A stretch of 64,000 nt of DNA from NCBI GenBank assembly GCA_026129525.1, contig JAHCHW010000011.1, positions 92,975-156,974 of the forward strand, written 5' to 3'. The notes under the pieces were generated by a model that made no database searches, had not been told where the DNA came from, and saw only the letters and a program-made list of their open reading frames with translations. Origin of the DNA: Chitinophagales bacterium (GTDB lineage Bacteria > Bacteroidota > Bacteroidia > Chitinophagales > LD1). Position numbers and translations under genes: made by a program. Shown here in pieces: positions 52,817-61,900 of the stretch. The number at the start of each line of letters is the position of its first letter. Within the stretch, counting starts at the first letter, position 1.

Positions 52817-55800
52817 TTACTCTATTACTAACTTGCCTTTGGCGGCAGGTTTGTTGTTTTGAATAACCTGATAAACGTAGATGCCTGACGAAAGTTGATC
52901 TCTGCGGAACGGCAAAGTGTTATCGGCTGTTCTCTCTTCAGTAACTACACGTCCGGTTATATCAGTTACACGGAACGTAAAGCCGCTTGTATTGCCTTTT
53001 ACACGAATTTCAGCGTAGTCTTTCATCGGGTTGGGTGCAATTACTACAGTAGTGTTTACAGCTACTTCGTCAATACCGTTTGGTTCAAGTAAAATAACAG
53101 CGGCATCGTTGGTAATTACAGGGTCATTGTAGTCGAAGTAAATGGCTGCATCATCCGAAATTACATGCCCGCCTGCTAAACCGTTCACCGCATTCAACGC
53201 AAAGCGCACATGTCCGTGGCTGTTCGGCTCATCGTTGGTGCTGTCGGGCAGCATGATGTTCGAGAACTTAAAGTTCAGTTTGCTGCCTTCGGTAGTAATA
53301 ATGCAAGGGTGGCTCGAACCGAGGAATTCAAAGGTACTGAAGTCGAGGTCGGAAGAAATTAAATCTTCCACTACCACATTCACGGCAGGCATGTTGCCGG
53401 TGTTTTGGAAGTTCACCACGTATTCAATGCGTTGGTTAGGTTCAATGCTTGACACCAACTGGAACTGCGGATTATCGTAATTTGTTACATAAGCCAACTT
53501 GTTGTTTGGATCCCAACTGGCGGTAACAGCTTGGTGAATGGTATCCACATTGTTGTTCAGGTTTACATCGTTGCAGTTTACATCGGGGTTAATGTTAGCC
53601 AATGTAAATACGAACTGACCGATGTTAAGCGGAGGATTGGCATTGAAGTGAATCCAGTAATGCAGTGTTTGCCCGGGCAACAAATTGTTTACATTGAAAC
53701 TAACCGTGTGGGTAGATGCATTGTGCGAAGTTTGTACCGGATTGGCGTAGTTGAACGTAAGCACAGGGTCGTAGAAGAAATTAGCCGTGCCGCTGGCAAT
53801 GCTGGTGCCTATATTGCTTACGTGCATACTGTACCAGGCTGGGAAACCCGGAGTAATGGTGGTATGCGGAGTAATTTCAATTTTCAGATTGCAAATACCC
53901 GGCTGGCAATACACGGCAAAGTTTTGGTTCGGATAATTTTGACCAGTTGCAGTAGTAAGTGTTATGCTTTGAGGAGTAATGGCGCATGAAGCAATTGAGT
54001 TCGTGGTAATTATGGTGATAGTATAAGTACCCGCTGGCAGTGTTTTGCAATACTCGCCATTGCTGTTGGTATAAGCATGGAAAGTGGCTCCGGTGGATGA
54101 TGTAATCACCACATGCACTCCCTGTATGCCGCTTTCGGTGTTTTGGTCTTGCACGCCATTATTGTTGGCATCGAAGAACACTTTACCGCATATAGTAACA
54201 GAGTTATTCTGCACACCAAAATTAAAGCCGCAGTGCGAGCCTCCACCCGTAATAGCTATCGAAGGGTAGTAACCGCAGTTATTCAACACACCGCTGGTGT
54301 TAGGAGTTATGGGAAGTGTAAAGGTGTATCCGGCAGGTGCACAATACCAAATACTGTAAGTGCCGGCAGGAACCACAATCAGGTAATGTCCGTTTGAATC
54401 GGCATACGCCAGATGGCTTCCCACGTGAATCTCTGCACCGGGTATTCCCTGCTCACCGGGGTCTAAGGCTCCATTGCCGTTGGCATCAATAAATGCTACC
54501 CCGCAAACTGTATCGGTTGCCTGATTTTGTACCACATGGCAGGCAGAGGCAGTGCAGTTGGCACCATCGGTTACCGTTACGCAATAGCTAATTCCCGAGG
54601 TGTTGGTTAAGGTAATAATTTGTGTAGTGGCTCCAGTACTCCACAAGTAAGTATAAGCGCCTGTTCCTCCGCTTGGGAGTGCTTTCAGTTGCCATCCGGC
54701 AGTAGGTGGCGATGACTGCATTTGCTGAATGGTTACCGACAGGTTGCATCCGCTGCCACCGATAGTAATAGTATCGCAATAGGTAGAAGTGCAACCGGTA
54801 GTGGTTGCCATAGTTAAGCACACTACAAAACTGCCCAAGCTGTTGTAAACATGAACCGGGTTAACTTGTGATGAGCCCGAACCATCGCCAAAACTCCACG
54901 AATAAGTAGAATTGGCAATAGTGGTTGGTGTGGACTGATTGGTAAAATGAACTTCACCGTTAGGGGTAGATGTCCAAGTAAAGTAAGCCTGACAGTTATT
55001 GCCGCTGCCCGGAATAACAATGGTTTGGCAGAACGTGTCTATACAAGTAGTGCCCGGAATGGTCACTTTCAAACAAGCGATATAAGTGGTAGCGTTCGGA
55101 TTAACCGGATACTGATGCGAAGTTTGATGAGTGTTGGTAGTGGCATCGGTTCCGTCACCAAAAATCCAATGGTAAACAGCGCCTGTAGGGTTTTGATTGC
55201 CGAGGAAATACACTAATCCCGGGGTAGCCGTTGTAGTTGTTTGGAACCCGGCATTCAAGTTAACGGTGCACGGATTTGTTGGTATAATGGTTATGCTTTT
55301 GCAGGTTGAATCGCAGAACACTCCGTTGGGATTATAGATATATAAACACAACTGATAAACTCCTGCAGCCAAATTCGACCAACTATATTGATGATTAGTA
55401 GGAGCCGTTGTAGTGCTGGTACCATTTAACCACCACTGAAACTTTGTGCCGGTAGGGTAGTTATTGCCTGCGTTAACGGTTAGGTTGTTACCACTAATGG
55501 TTTCGGTAAAAGTTGCCTGAGCGCCACTGCATGGTCCCGAACCGGGAATGTAAACCACCATACAGGTATCATCACAGGGTGCGGTAACATTTGCCGAAAA
55601 TACTTTCAAACAAAAAGTATGGTTGCCTGCAGCTATGCCCGTGTAAGTATAGGAAGTATTCGGACTAACAGTAGAGATAGCTGAACCATCCATAAACCAC
55701 TGGTACTGCGTAGTGCTCACTACACCTGTTGAATTACTGGTAAGTACAATTCCGCCTACGGTGGTTTGCGTGGTAAACGATGCATGAACACCGGAACAAG

Positions 55801-56392
55801 GTGTTGAAGTTATACCGGTAGTAATACATTGCGTAGCGCTGCATCCGTTGGCATCGGTAGCTGTAAAACAGGCATTGTAGTTTCCGGGTTGCGCGTATTG
55901 CACAGTGGTAACAGCCGTTGTAGAAGTAGAAGGATTCCCTCCCTGAAAAGTCCAACTATATGTCAGCGGAGGGTAGTTGGATGTGGCAGTGCCGGTATAA
56001 ACTACTACACCGCTGCCTTGCACTTGCGAGGAAGCGTTTACCGAAACCATATTATTGCAATTGGTGTAGGTATGGCAAATTGTATCGGTGCAGTAAATAG
56101 TACTGCCTTGCAGTTGTGCGGTTACATACAAGCACACATTAAAAATACCGGGGCTGGTAAAAACATGCGAAGGGCTTTGCAGATTAGAAAAAGTGCCATC
56201 GCCAAAATCCCAATAGTACGAAGTAGCCGCCCATCCGGCTCCATACACTGTAGTGTTGGTAAACACAGGAACATTGTTCGGGTTAGTGCTCACCGTAAAG
56301 TTGGCATCCACCCCGCACAAAATTTGTGCTTTGGCTTGCCATGTGCAACAAGTGGCAACAAGAGCAAGCAGCAGGAGTTTAAACGTTTTCAT
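52817..56392 (-). CDS. T9SS-secreted multi-PKD and SdrD-B-like protein
   Basis: 1191 residues. Signal peptide (KLLLLALVATCCTWQAKAQ). About six PKD-like repeats fill residues 30-550; a typical one reads WDFGDGTFSNLQSPSHVFTSPG. Two SdrD B-like domains follow (VCGVAFIDANGNGALDPGEQG and ICGKVFFDANNNGVQDQNTESG). A DUF11-like region (PGFPAWYSMHVSNIGTSI, LVSSIEPNQRIEYVVNFQN) and a C-terminal T9SS sorting domain (VVIAPNPMKDYAEIRVKG) complete it. A large fibrous surface protein, possibly adhesive. A TATATTTG box lies 58 nt upstream and a terminator follows. Confidence 0.88.
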   Translation of the reverse strand: MKTFKLLLLALVATCCTWQAKAQILCGVDANFTVSTNPNNVPVFTNTTVYGAGWAATSYYWDFGDGTFSNLQSPSHVFTSPGIFNVCLYVTAQLQGSTIYCTDTICHTYTNCNNMVSVNASSQVQGSGVVVYTGTATSNYPPLTYSWTFQGGNPSTSTTAVTTVQYAQPGNYNACFTATDANGCSATQCITTGITSTPCSGVHASFTTQTTVGGIVLTSNSTGVVSTTQYQWFMDGSAISTVSPNTSYTYTGIAAGNHTFCLKVFSANVTAPCDDTCMVVYIPGSGPCSGAQATFTETISGNNLTVNAGNNYPTGTKFQWWLNGTSTTTAPTNHQYSWSNLAAGVYQLCLYIYNPNGVFCDSTCKSITIIPTNPCTVNLNAGFQTTTTATPGLVYFLGNQNPTGAVYHWIFGDGTDATTNTHQTSHQYPVNPNATTYIACLKVTIPGTTCIDTFCQTIVIPGSGNNCQAYFTWTSTPNGEVHFTNQSTPTTIANSTYSWSFGDGSGSSQVNPVHVYNSLGSFVVCLTMATTTGCTSTYCDTITIGGSGCNLSVTIQQMQSSPPTAGWQLKALPSGGTGAYTYLWSTGATTQIITLTNTSGISYCVTVTDGANCTASACHVVQNQATDTVCGVAFIDANGNGALDPGEQGIPGAEIHVGSHLAYADSNGHYLIVVPAGTYSIWYCAPAGYTFTLPITPNTSGVLNNCGYYPSIAITGGGSHCGFNFGVQNNSVTICGKVFFDANNNGVQDQNTESGIQGVHVVITSSTGATFHAYTNSNGEYCKTLPAGTYTITIITTNSIASCAITPQSITLTTATGQNYPNQNFAVYCQPGICNLKIEITPHTTITPGFPAWYSMHVSNIGTSIASGTANFFYDPVLTFNYANPVQTSHNASTHTVSFNVNNLLPGQTLHYWIHFNANPPLNIGQFVFTLANINPDVNCNDVNLNNNVDTIHQAVTASWDPNNKLAYVTNYDNPQFQLVSSIEPNQRIEYVVNFQNTGNMPAVNVVVEDLISSDLDFSTFEFLGSSHPCIITTEGSKLNFKFSNIMLPDSTNDEPNSHGHVRFALNAVNGLAGGHVISDDAAIYFDYNDPVITNDAAVILLEPNGIDEVAVNTTVVIAPNPMKDYAEIRVKGNTSGFTFRVTDITGRVVTEERTADNTLPFRRDQLSSGIYVYQVIQNNKPAAKGKLVIE

Positions 56393-56450
56393 GGTGTTGT
56401 TTTTTTAGTTACGAATTTGGTTTGCGTTTCGTTTGCTTTTAATGACACAT

Positions 56451-56458
56451 CAAATATA
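56451..56458 (-). promoter_or_regulatory. -7 element for the PKD gene
   Basis: TATATTTG on the minus strand, 58 nt before the ATG at 56392. Confidence 0.45.
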
Positions 56459-56499
56459 CGTTGGCGTTGGCAGCATGACGGTTTTATCTTTATAAATTC

Positions 56500-57984
56500 T
56501 TACCCGCCCAATGTTTCGACAGGTATGCCAGCTTTGGGCGCCAGCCAACTGCGGTACCGGAGTATTTCTCCGTCTTCCACCGAAGGTTTTACTGAAGCAG
56601 AAACAAACTTTTTTACTCCTATTAACAGCTTCGCGTTGCTCTGCAAGTCGCCCACAGCACATAATTTCGGTATCAGATTCAGCACAAATACTTCCCGCTT
56701 GAAATCTTCCGCATCCAGCACTTCCTTGAACTCTTTTTTTACCTGTTCAACACGCTTTACAGTGGTTTCGGGGTCGCCTGATTCGCAGTGCATAATACAC
56801 TCTGCCACCGCAATTTTCAGTTTAAACGACTTATCGGCTTTCTTGTAATAGTCGTTCATGTTCAGCTTTATCAGGTTGCGGATCGCTTCGTTGGTTTTGC
56901 GTTGGAAGAACAGCAGGTTGGCTTTGTTGAGGTAAATAAAAAACTCATAGTAGGCATTTTTCTTCCCTTTCATTTCCTTCTCCAGTTCATCTAAGGCTTT
57001 CAAACCGCGGTTAATATCAATTTGTGCATAGTTGATGATAAGGGCATTGTAATAAAAGAAAAGATACTTATCGTACAGCATGTTGTTGAAGGCGCTCAAT
57101 TCTTCACCAAGCGTTTCGGCATAGTCCAGGCTTTCGCGGAATTTCCTGTTTTTGAAAAGTGCGTTGATGATATACACCAGCATTTGCAGTTTAGTTTCGT
57201 GGTTAGTCTTATCGAACCAGTGTTCTTCCACAAAACGATTGTAAGTGCTCAGCATATACTTTTCCAATTCCGTAAAGTTGTGGTTCTGTATAAGCACCTG
57301 GCTAACCGCACGGAACACACGGGTTTGAAAACTCTTACTGCGTTTAATCGAATCATCGTTTGCAAATTCCTTAATCGTGTTATCTAAAAGTTTCAACAAG
57401 CCTACATCGCGCTTGCCGTAGTTCTGCGAAAGTTTAAGGCGATACGTAACTGCCGCCAGTACCTGATCTGTTTCGCGAATTTGATTCAACTTAACAGCGT
57501 TCTGCCTTCGTTTCTCAATATAGGTTTCCGGATTTATTTCGGGCAGGTCGGCTGCAAGGCGAACAAAGTTAGCGTAGATGATATCGAGCATTTCAAAGTT
57601 CTCGGTTAGCGAGGCCCTCTTCTCCGCCTTCTTTAAATAATATAAAGCCAACTGTGGCTGATTACGTGAAATGAAAATGTTGTAAAGGCTCAGATACAAA
57701 AACAAGTTATTGGTTTCCTGCTTATCGAAATGTAATAGCGTTAAATGGCAACCTAAATCTTCCTGTAAGCGGTGTTTAAGCCGGTAGAAAGAATTTTTAT
57801 CATCGGCACCATACAGTTTTCTGAAAATATAGTTCTCATCGTACCGCTCTTCCGATTTTCGGATGTAATCAAACAACTGCACATCTTTTCTTTCATCGGA
57901 GGCATTTGTGCTGTTGAGCCACAATTTGAAATTGCGAACTTCTTCTTTATTCATCACCCTAACTATGGTGTTGAGAATATCCAT
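56500..57984 (-). CDS. All-helical protein of unknown function
   Basis: 494 residues from ATG 57984 (MDILNTIVRVMNKEEVRNFK); ATG 58038 would add 18 residues beyond the -7 box. Almost entirely alpha-helical and charged, with repeated helix pairs such as LYNIFISRNQPQLALYYLKK, MLVYIINALFKNRKFRESLD and IRNLIKLNMNDYYKKADKSF, a spacing suggestive of TPR-like repeats. No signal peptide or membrane helix, so cytosolic. No named family recognised. It is divergent from the small T9SS gene at 58070 and each has its own -7 box. Confidence 0.78.
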   Translation of the reverse strand: MDILNTIVRVMNKEEVRNFKLWLNSTNASDERKDVQLFDYIRKSEERYDENYIFRKLYGADDKNSFYRLKHRLQEDLGCHLTLLHFDKQETNNLFLYLSLYNIFISRNQPQLALYYLKKAEKRASLTENFEMLDIIYANFVRLAADLPEINPETYIEKRRQNAVKLNQIRETDQVLAAVTYRLKLSQNYGKRDVGLLKLLDNTIKEFANDDSIKRSKSFQTRVFRAVSQVLIQNHNFTELEKYMLSTYNRFVEEHWFDKTNHETKLQMLVYIINALFKNRKFRESLDYAETLGEELSAFNNMLYDKYLFFYYNALIINYAQIDINRGLKALDELEKEMKGKKNAYYEFFIYLNKANLLFFQRKTNEAIRNLIKLNMNDYYKKADKSFKLKIAVAECIMHCESGDPETTVKRVEQVKKEFKEVLDAEDFKREVFVLNLIPKLCAVGDLQSNAKLLIGVKKFVSASVKPSVEDGEILRYRSWLAPKAGIPVETLGG

Positions 57985-58010
57985 AAAAATTATTTTGAAC
58001 AGGTAAGAAT

Positions 58011-58018
58011 CAAAGATA
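58011..58018 (-). promoter_or_regulatory. -7 element for the helical protein gene
   Basis: TATCTTTG on the minus strand, a full consensus match, 26 nt before ATG 57984. Confidence 0.5.
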
Positions 58019-58047
58019 AAACATTCCGCCTGTTGCAACTAAGTTTA

Positions 58048-58055
58048 TAGTTTAG
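58048..58055 (+). promoter_or_regulatory. -7 element for the gene at 58070
   Basis: TAGTTTAG, 14 nt before the ATG, in the gap shared with the divergent helical gene. Confidence 0.35.
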
Positions 58056-58069
58056 AGGTCAAGGAAAGC

Positions 58070-58759
58070 ATGAAACGACATTTACATCTCCGCATACTTT
58101 GTTTATTAGCAGTTGCAGCCGCCTGTACCCCCCTTAAAGCTGTTGACCCCGGGCTGGCACTTACCCGCATAAATTTTACTATTCAAAATGATACTGCGGT
58201 TAACCTCGGCTATACAATTACCATCAATGCTCAGCTTACAAATACCGATACAGCAGTTTTTTCGGGTCAGTTAGATTTTGGCTTACGCAACAGCACGCAA
58301 ATACTTACACAAGCAGGCATATTCAAAAAGCCGCCCTACAGCAACAACACAATTATTCTAAACCCTGGCGAAACGGTACCTGCTATTTTCAGCGTAAAAA
58401 TTGATGACCAGTATTTTGCACCGGGACCCGATGTTGTAGTGGTTTGGCCTATATCCACCAAACCTGTAACCGACTCTATTTTAATTGAATTGAACATCGC
58501 CTCTCCTACTGCCATTTATAATGAACCAGAAGTCAAGTTCGATTACTTTGTTTATTCCGATAAAATTGTGCTGCATAACCTACCTGCCCATATAATGGTT
58601 AAACAGGTAAGAATTTACAACTTGTTTGGGCAGTTAGTAGATGGGGCTGCCCCCGGCTTTGCCAACGAAATTCCTATCGGCAATATTCCCAAAGGCATTT
58701 ACTTCTGCGAAATGCTCATGGCTGACCGCAGCCGTAAGGTGATTAAGTTTTTGAAGTAG
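58070..58759 (+). CDS. Small T9SS-sorted protein
   Basis: 229 residues. Signal peptide (RILCLLAVAAACTPLKA). A single beta-sandwich domain is followed by a C-terminal type A sorting-like domain (KFDYFVYSDKIVLHNLPAHI to MADRSRKVIKFLK) with the usual VRIYNLFGQLVDGA strand. No catalytic motif is visible. It is 228 bp upstream of the giant protein gene and on the same strand. It may be a minor surface component, though this is an inference from the sorting domain. Confidence 0.78.
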   Translation: MKRHLHLRILCLLAVAAACTPLKAVDPGLALTRINFTIQNDTAVNLGYTITINAQLTNTDTAVFSGQLDFGLRNSTQILTQAGIFKKPPYSNNTIILNPGETVPAIFSVKIDDQYFAPGPDVVVVWPISTKPVTDSILIELNIASPTAIYNEPEVKFDYFVYSDKIVLHNLPAHIMVKQVRIYNLFGQLVDGAAPGFANEIPIGNIPKGIYFCEMLMADRSRKVIKFLK

Positions 58760-58888
58760 CTGTAAGCCCCCACTTCAAATGCATTTTGTATAAAAGAAAC
58801 ATCACCCTGTCAACTCCCGTATACACTTATCGAAGGAAAAATATTGGAATGTCCCTATTTACTTATTTGGCAAGGTTGTTGAGTCAAA

Positions 58889-58922
58889 ACCGCTAAAATT
58901 ATATGTGTTACTTATTAGCGGT
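58889..58922. promoter_or_regulatory. Inverted repeat upstream of the giant gene
   Basis: ACCGCTAA (58889-58896) and TTAGCGGT (58915-58922), perfect 8-bp arms around an 18-nt spacer. It ends 5 nt before the -33 element, so it is a possible regulator-binding site. Confidence 0.4.
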
Positions 58923-58927
58923 AAAGG

Positions 58928-58958
58928 TTGACACTTTAGCTAATTGAGTATAAATTAG
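58928..58958 (+). promoter_or_regulatory. Promoter of the giant gene
   Basis: TTGACA at 58928 and TAAATTAG at 58951, 23 bp apart start to start, matching -33/-7 spacing. The leader would be about 26 nt. Confidence 0.5.
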
Positions 58959-58987
58959 ACACGGTTTCATTTACCCAAAAGTTCACC

Positions 58988-61900
58988 ATGAAAAAAATCT
59001 CTACGCTTTATCTGCTGCTCATTTTAGCAGGAGTTGCATTAGGACAAGCCACTACATTTAACTACACAGGTGGCATGCAAACTTACACCGTACCTTCGGG
59101 TGTTACTTCGGTAATTATTGAAACATGGGGGGCGCAGGGAGGCGACTCGTATTGGTATGTGGGCGGATATGGCGCACGAATGAAAGGAACATTTTCCGTA
59201 ACTCCCGGACAAGTATTAAAAGTAATGGTAGGTGGAAAGGGTGGAACCGGTTACCAAGGTGGTGGAGGCGGTGGAACATTTGTTACCGATAACTCAAATA
59301 ACCCGTTATGTATTGCCGGTGGTGGTGGTGGTGGTGCATACTCAGGTTATGGCTATAATCCTTCCTATGCCAACGGAACTACAAGTACATCAGGTCAAAT
59401 TGGACAATGTGGGGCTTGTGGAGGTACTACATCTGGGGCAGGCGGAGCGGGTCCAAATGGTGGAGGTACCGATTATAATTATGGTAACTCGGGAGCAGGA
59501 GGAGGAGGATTAACAGGTAATGGTGCCAATGCGGTGGATTATTACGGCTATGCTGTAGCTCAAGGAGGAAAATCATTCGTAAATGGTGGGGCAGGGGGGG
59601 CGGCCGCAACTAATGGAACTACAGTTGGCTCTGGTGGCTATGGTGGTGGTGGTGGTGGTGATTGGAACTACTGGACTGGCGCTGGTGGTGGTGGTGGTTA
59701 TGGCGGTGGCGGTGGCGGTACCTATTATGGCTATGGTGGTGGCGGTGGTTCATATAATGGTGGCTCCAATCAAGATAACGCAAGCGGGGTACGAAGTGGC
59801 AACGGACAAGCGGTAATAACTCCATTGGTAAACACCTTCTGTACTTGGAGCGGGCCTTCTAATCAGCAAAGTTGTTGTAGCGGTTTAGGTACCCCACCTT
59901 GTGGCAGTACAGGGCAAGTGAATAACATTGGCTCCGGAACATACACTTACTTAAGTCTTACCGCTGGTAAAAGCTATACATTTAGCACCTGCGGCTCGCC
60001 TTTCGGAACCGATTTATCGCTGTGGTATTACACCGGCTCGGGTAATGCTATGGGCAACAATGGTGGTTGGGCGCCTCAGAAATGGAATGGCAGCAACGGC
60101 CCCGATTGCTCGGGCAACAACGGCTCATTTACTTACGATGCCCCGTACACTAGCGGTAACTATATTTTAATACTTAACAGAACCGGATGCGGACAACATG
60201 ACTTTACAGGAGTTTCGGCAACACTTAAATACCGCGAAAACGGAAACCCTACATTAACTGCAACACCCAGTTCAACTTGCAGTGGTTCGTGCAACGGCTC
60301 GGTAAGTTTATCAATGGGAGGCGGTTGCCAAACACACACTATGACCACAGGAACATTCGAACAGTTCAATACGCCAAGTGTTGCGCTAAACGGGTATAAT
60401 GGAATGTGGACCTACAGCGGTGCAGGTACGGCTGCTACCGATGGTTCAGGACAGGCATATTTTTATAACGGCAACCAACAAAGTTGGAGCAATGCCTATT
60501 ATACAAACCAAACAGTTGCCCGCTCGGAGGGTTTAATTACACAAGGAAGGTTTTATAATACAGGAACCTACTCCATGGTGGGCTGGCACAATAGTGGTAC
60601 GGGCACTTCTTATACGGATTTGGTATATGCTTTATACCCAGCGGCTGATGGAAGACTATACATTTACGAAGATGGCAACTATAGGGGCGATTTCACAAAC
60701 GATGCTTTGCCCTTTGTTGGAGGCTCAAACTTTCTCAACCGTTGGATTGAGTACAAAATTGTTTTAAAAGCATCAGGCGGTGCTACCTACTACATCCGTA
60801 ATTGGACGGGCAATATGAACGACCCATGGTTTTTAGTGTACCATACCAACTATAGTACTGCAACTAACTTGCGTGCGGGCGTAGCCAATTACTATTACAA
60901 CAACCAGTATTTCTATATTGATGATATGTTTATGGGCGGAGGTACACAATATCCGCCTACATCGGGCTTATGTGCAGGTTCATATACGTACGCAGCACAA
61001 GACCAATACGGAAATTTAGCCCGTGCATCGGCTACTGTATCAGCACTTTCAACAGCTAATAATCCCGGAGCAATTTCGCTTTCAGCCTCCAGTGTTTGTG
61101 CCGGCACAGCAGTAACAATTAATAATGTAACAGCAGCTACTACAGGTTCGCCCGCTTCCTCAGGACCTAACTATTACTATTATTGGAACGATGGTTCAGG
61201 ATGGAGAATGTATCACGGACCTACTACAAGCTTAACCAGTACACTGCCTTCGAATGTAACCAACACCCCGGGCACATACACTATTGCCCGAAACTCTGAA
61301 TTTGGCTGTGCCAGTCAAACGTCAGCACCTTACTTAACTTTAACGGTAACAGGAAACCCAACTTTAACCGCTACCCCCACTGCAGGCTGTGGCACAAGTT
61401 CGGTTAGCTTGGGAATCTCAGCCAGTGGTTGCAGCCCCACATTAAATACAGGGCATTACGATATGTTCACAACAAATCCGGGAGCAGTAAACTCTTCTTT
61501 ATATACCCGATCCGGTGCAGGTGTAGGAGAGGTAGATGAAAGTGGTCAGTTACGTTTTTACGGAAATGATTCATGGGCACAGGGTTTCTTTACAAATGGT
61601 ACTGTAAGCAGGGTGGCAGGTCGTACTTTCCAAGGAAGATGGTACAACACCGGCTCTTATAGCATGATTGGTTGGCACGATGGCGGTACTGGAGTTTCAT
61701 ACACTGATCTCGTGTATGCACTCTATCCGTACAATTCGGGAGGTTTACAGATTTACGAAGACGGAAATTATGTTGGTGATTTTACCTCACAAGCAAGTGG
61801 AATTATCGGACTTAATAAATGGATAGAATTCAAAATTGTTTTACGGACAGCAGGAGCAGAATATTATATCAGAAATTACAATGCCGGAGAAAACTGGCGG

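Noticed and set aside
55829..56848. 339-codon plus-strand reading frame
   Set aside because: It runs antisense to the PKD gene and into the neighbouring minus-strand helical gene. The PKD protein has clear domains, so this is a shadow.
59230..59790. GGTGGTGG runs as a possible CRISPR or minisatellite
   Set aside because: In frame they encode poly-Gly and Gly-Tyr tracts of a secreted protein. There are no equal-length spacers or repeats as in a CRISPR array.
59427..59825. His- and Pro-rich minus-strand reading frames
   Set aside because: They are the complement of GGT/GGC runs in the Gly-rich part of the giant gene; the odd composition follows from the repeat, not from a gene.
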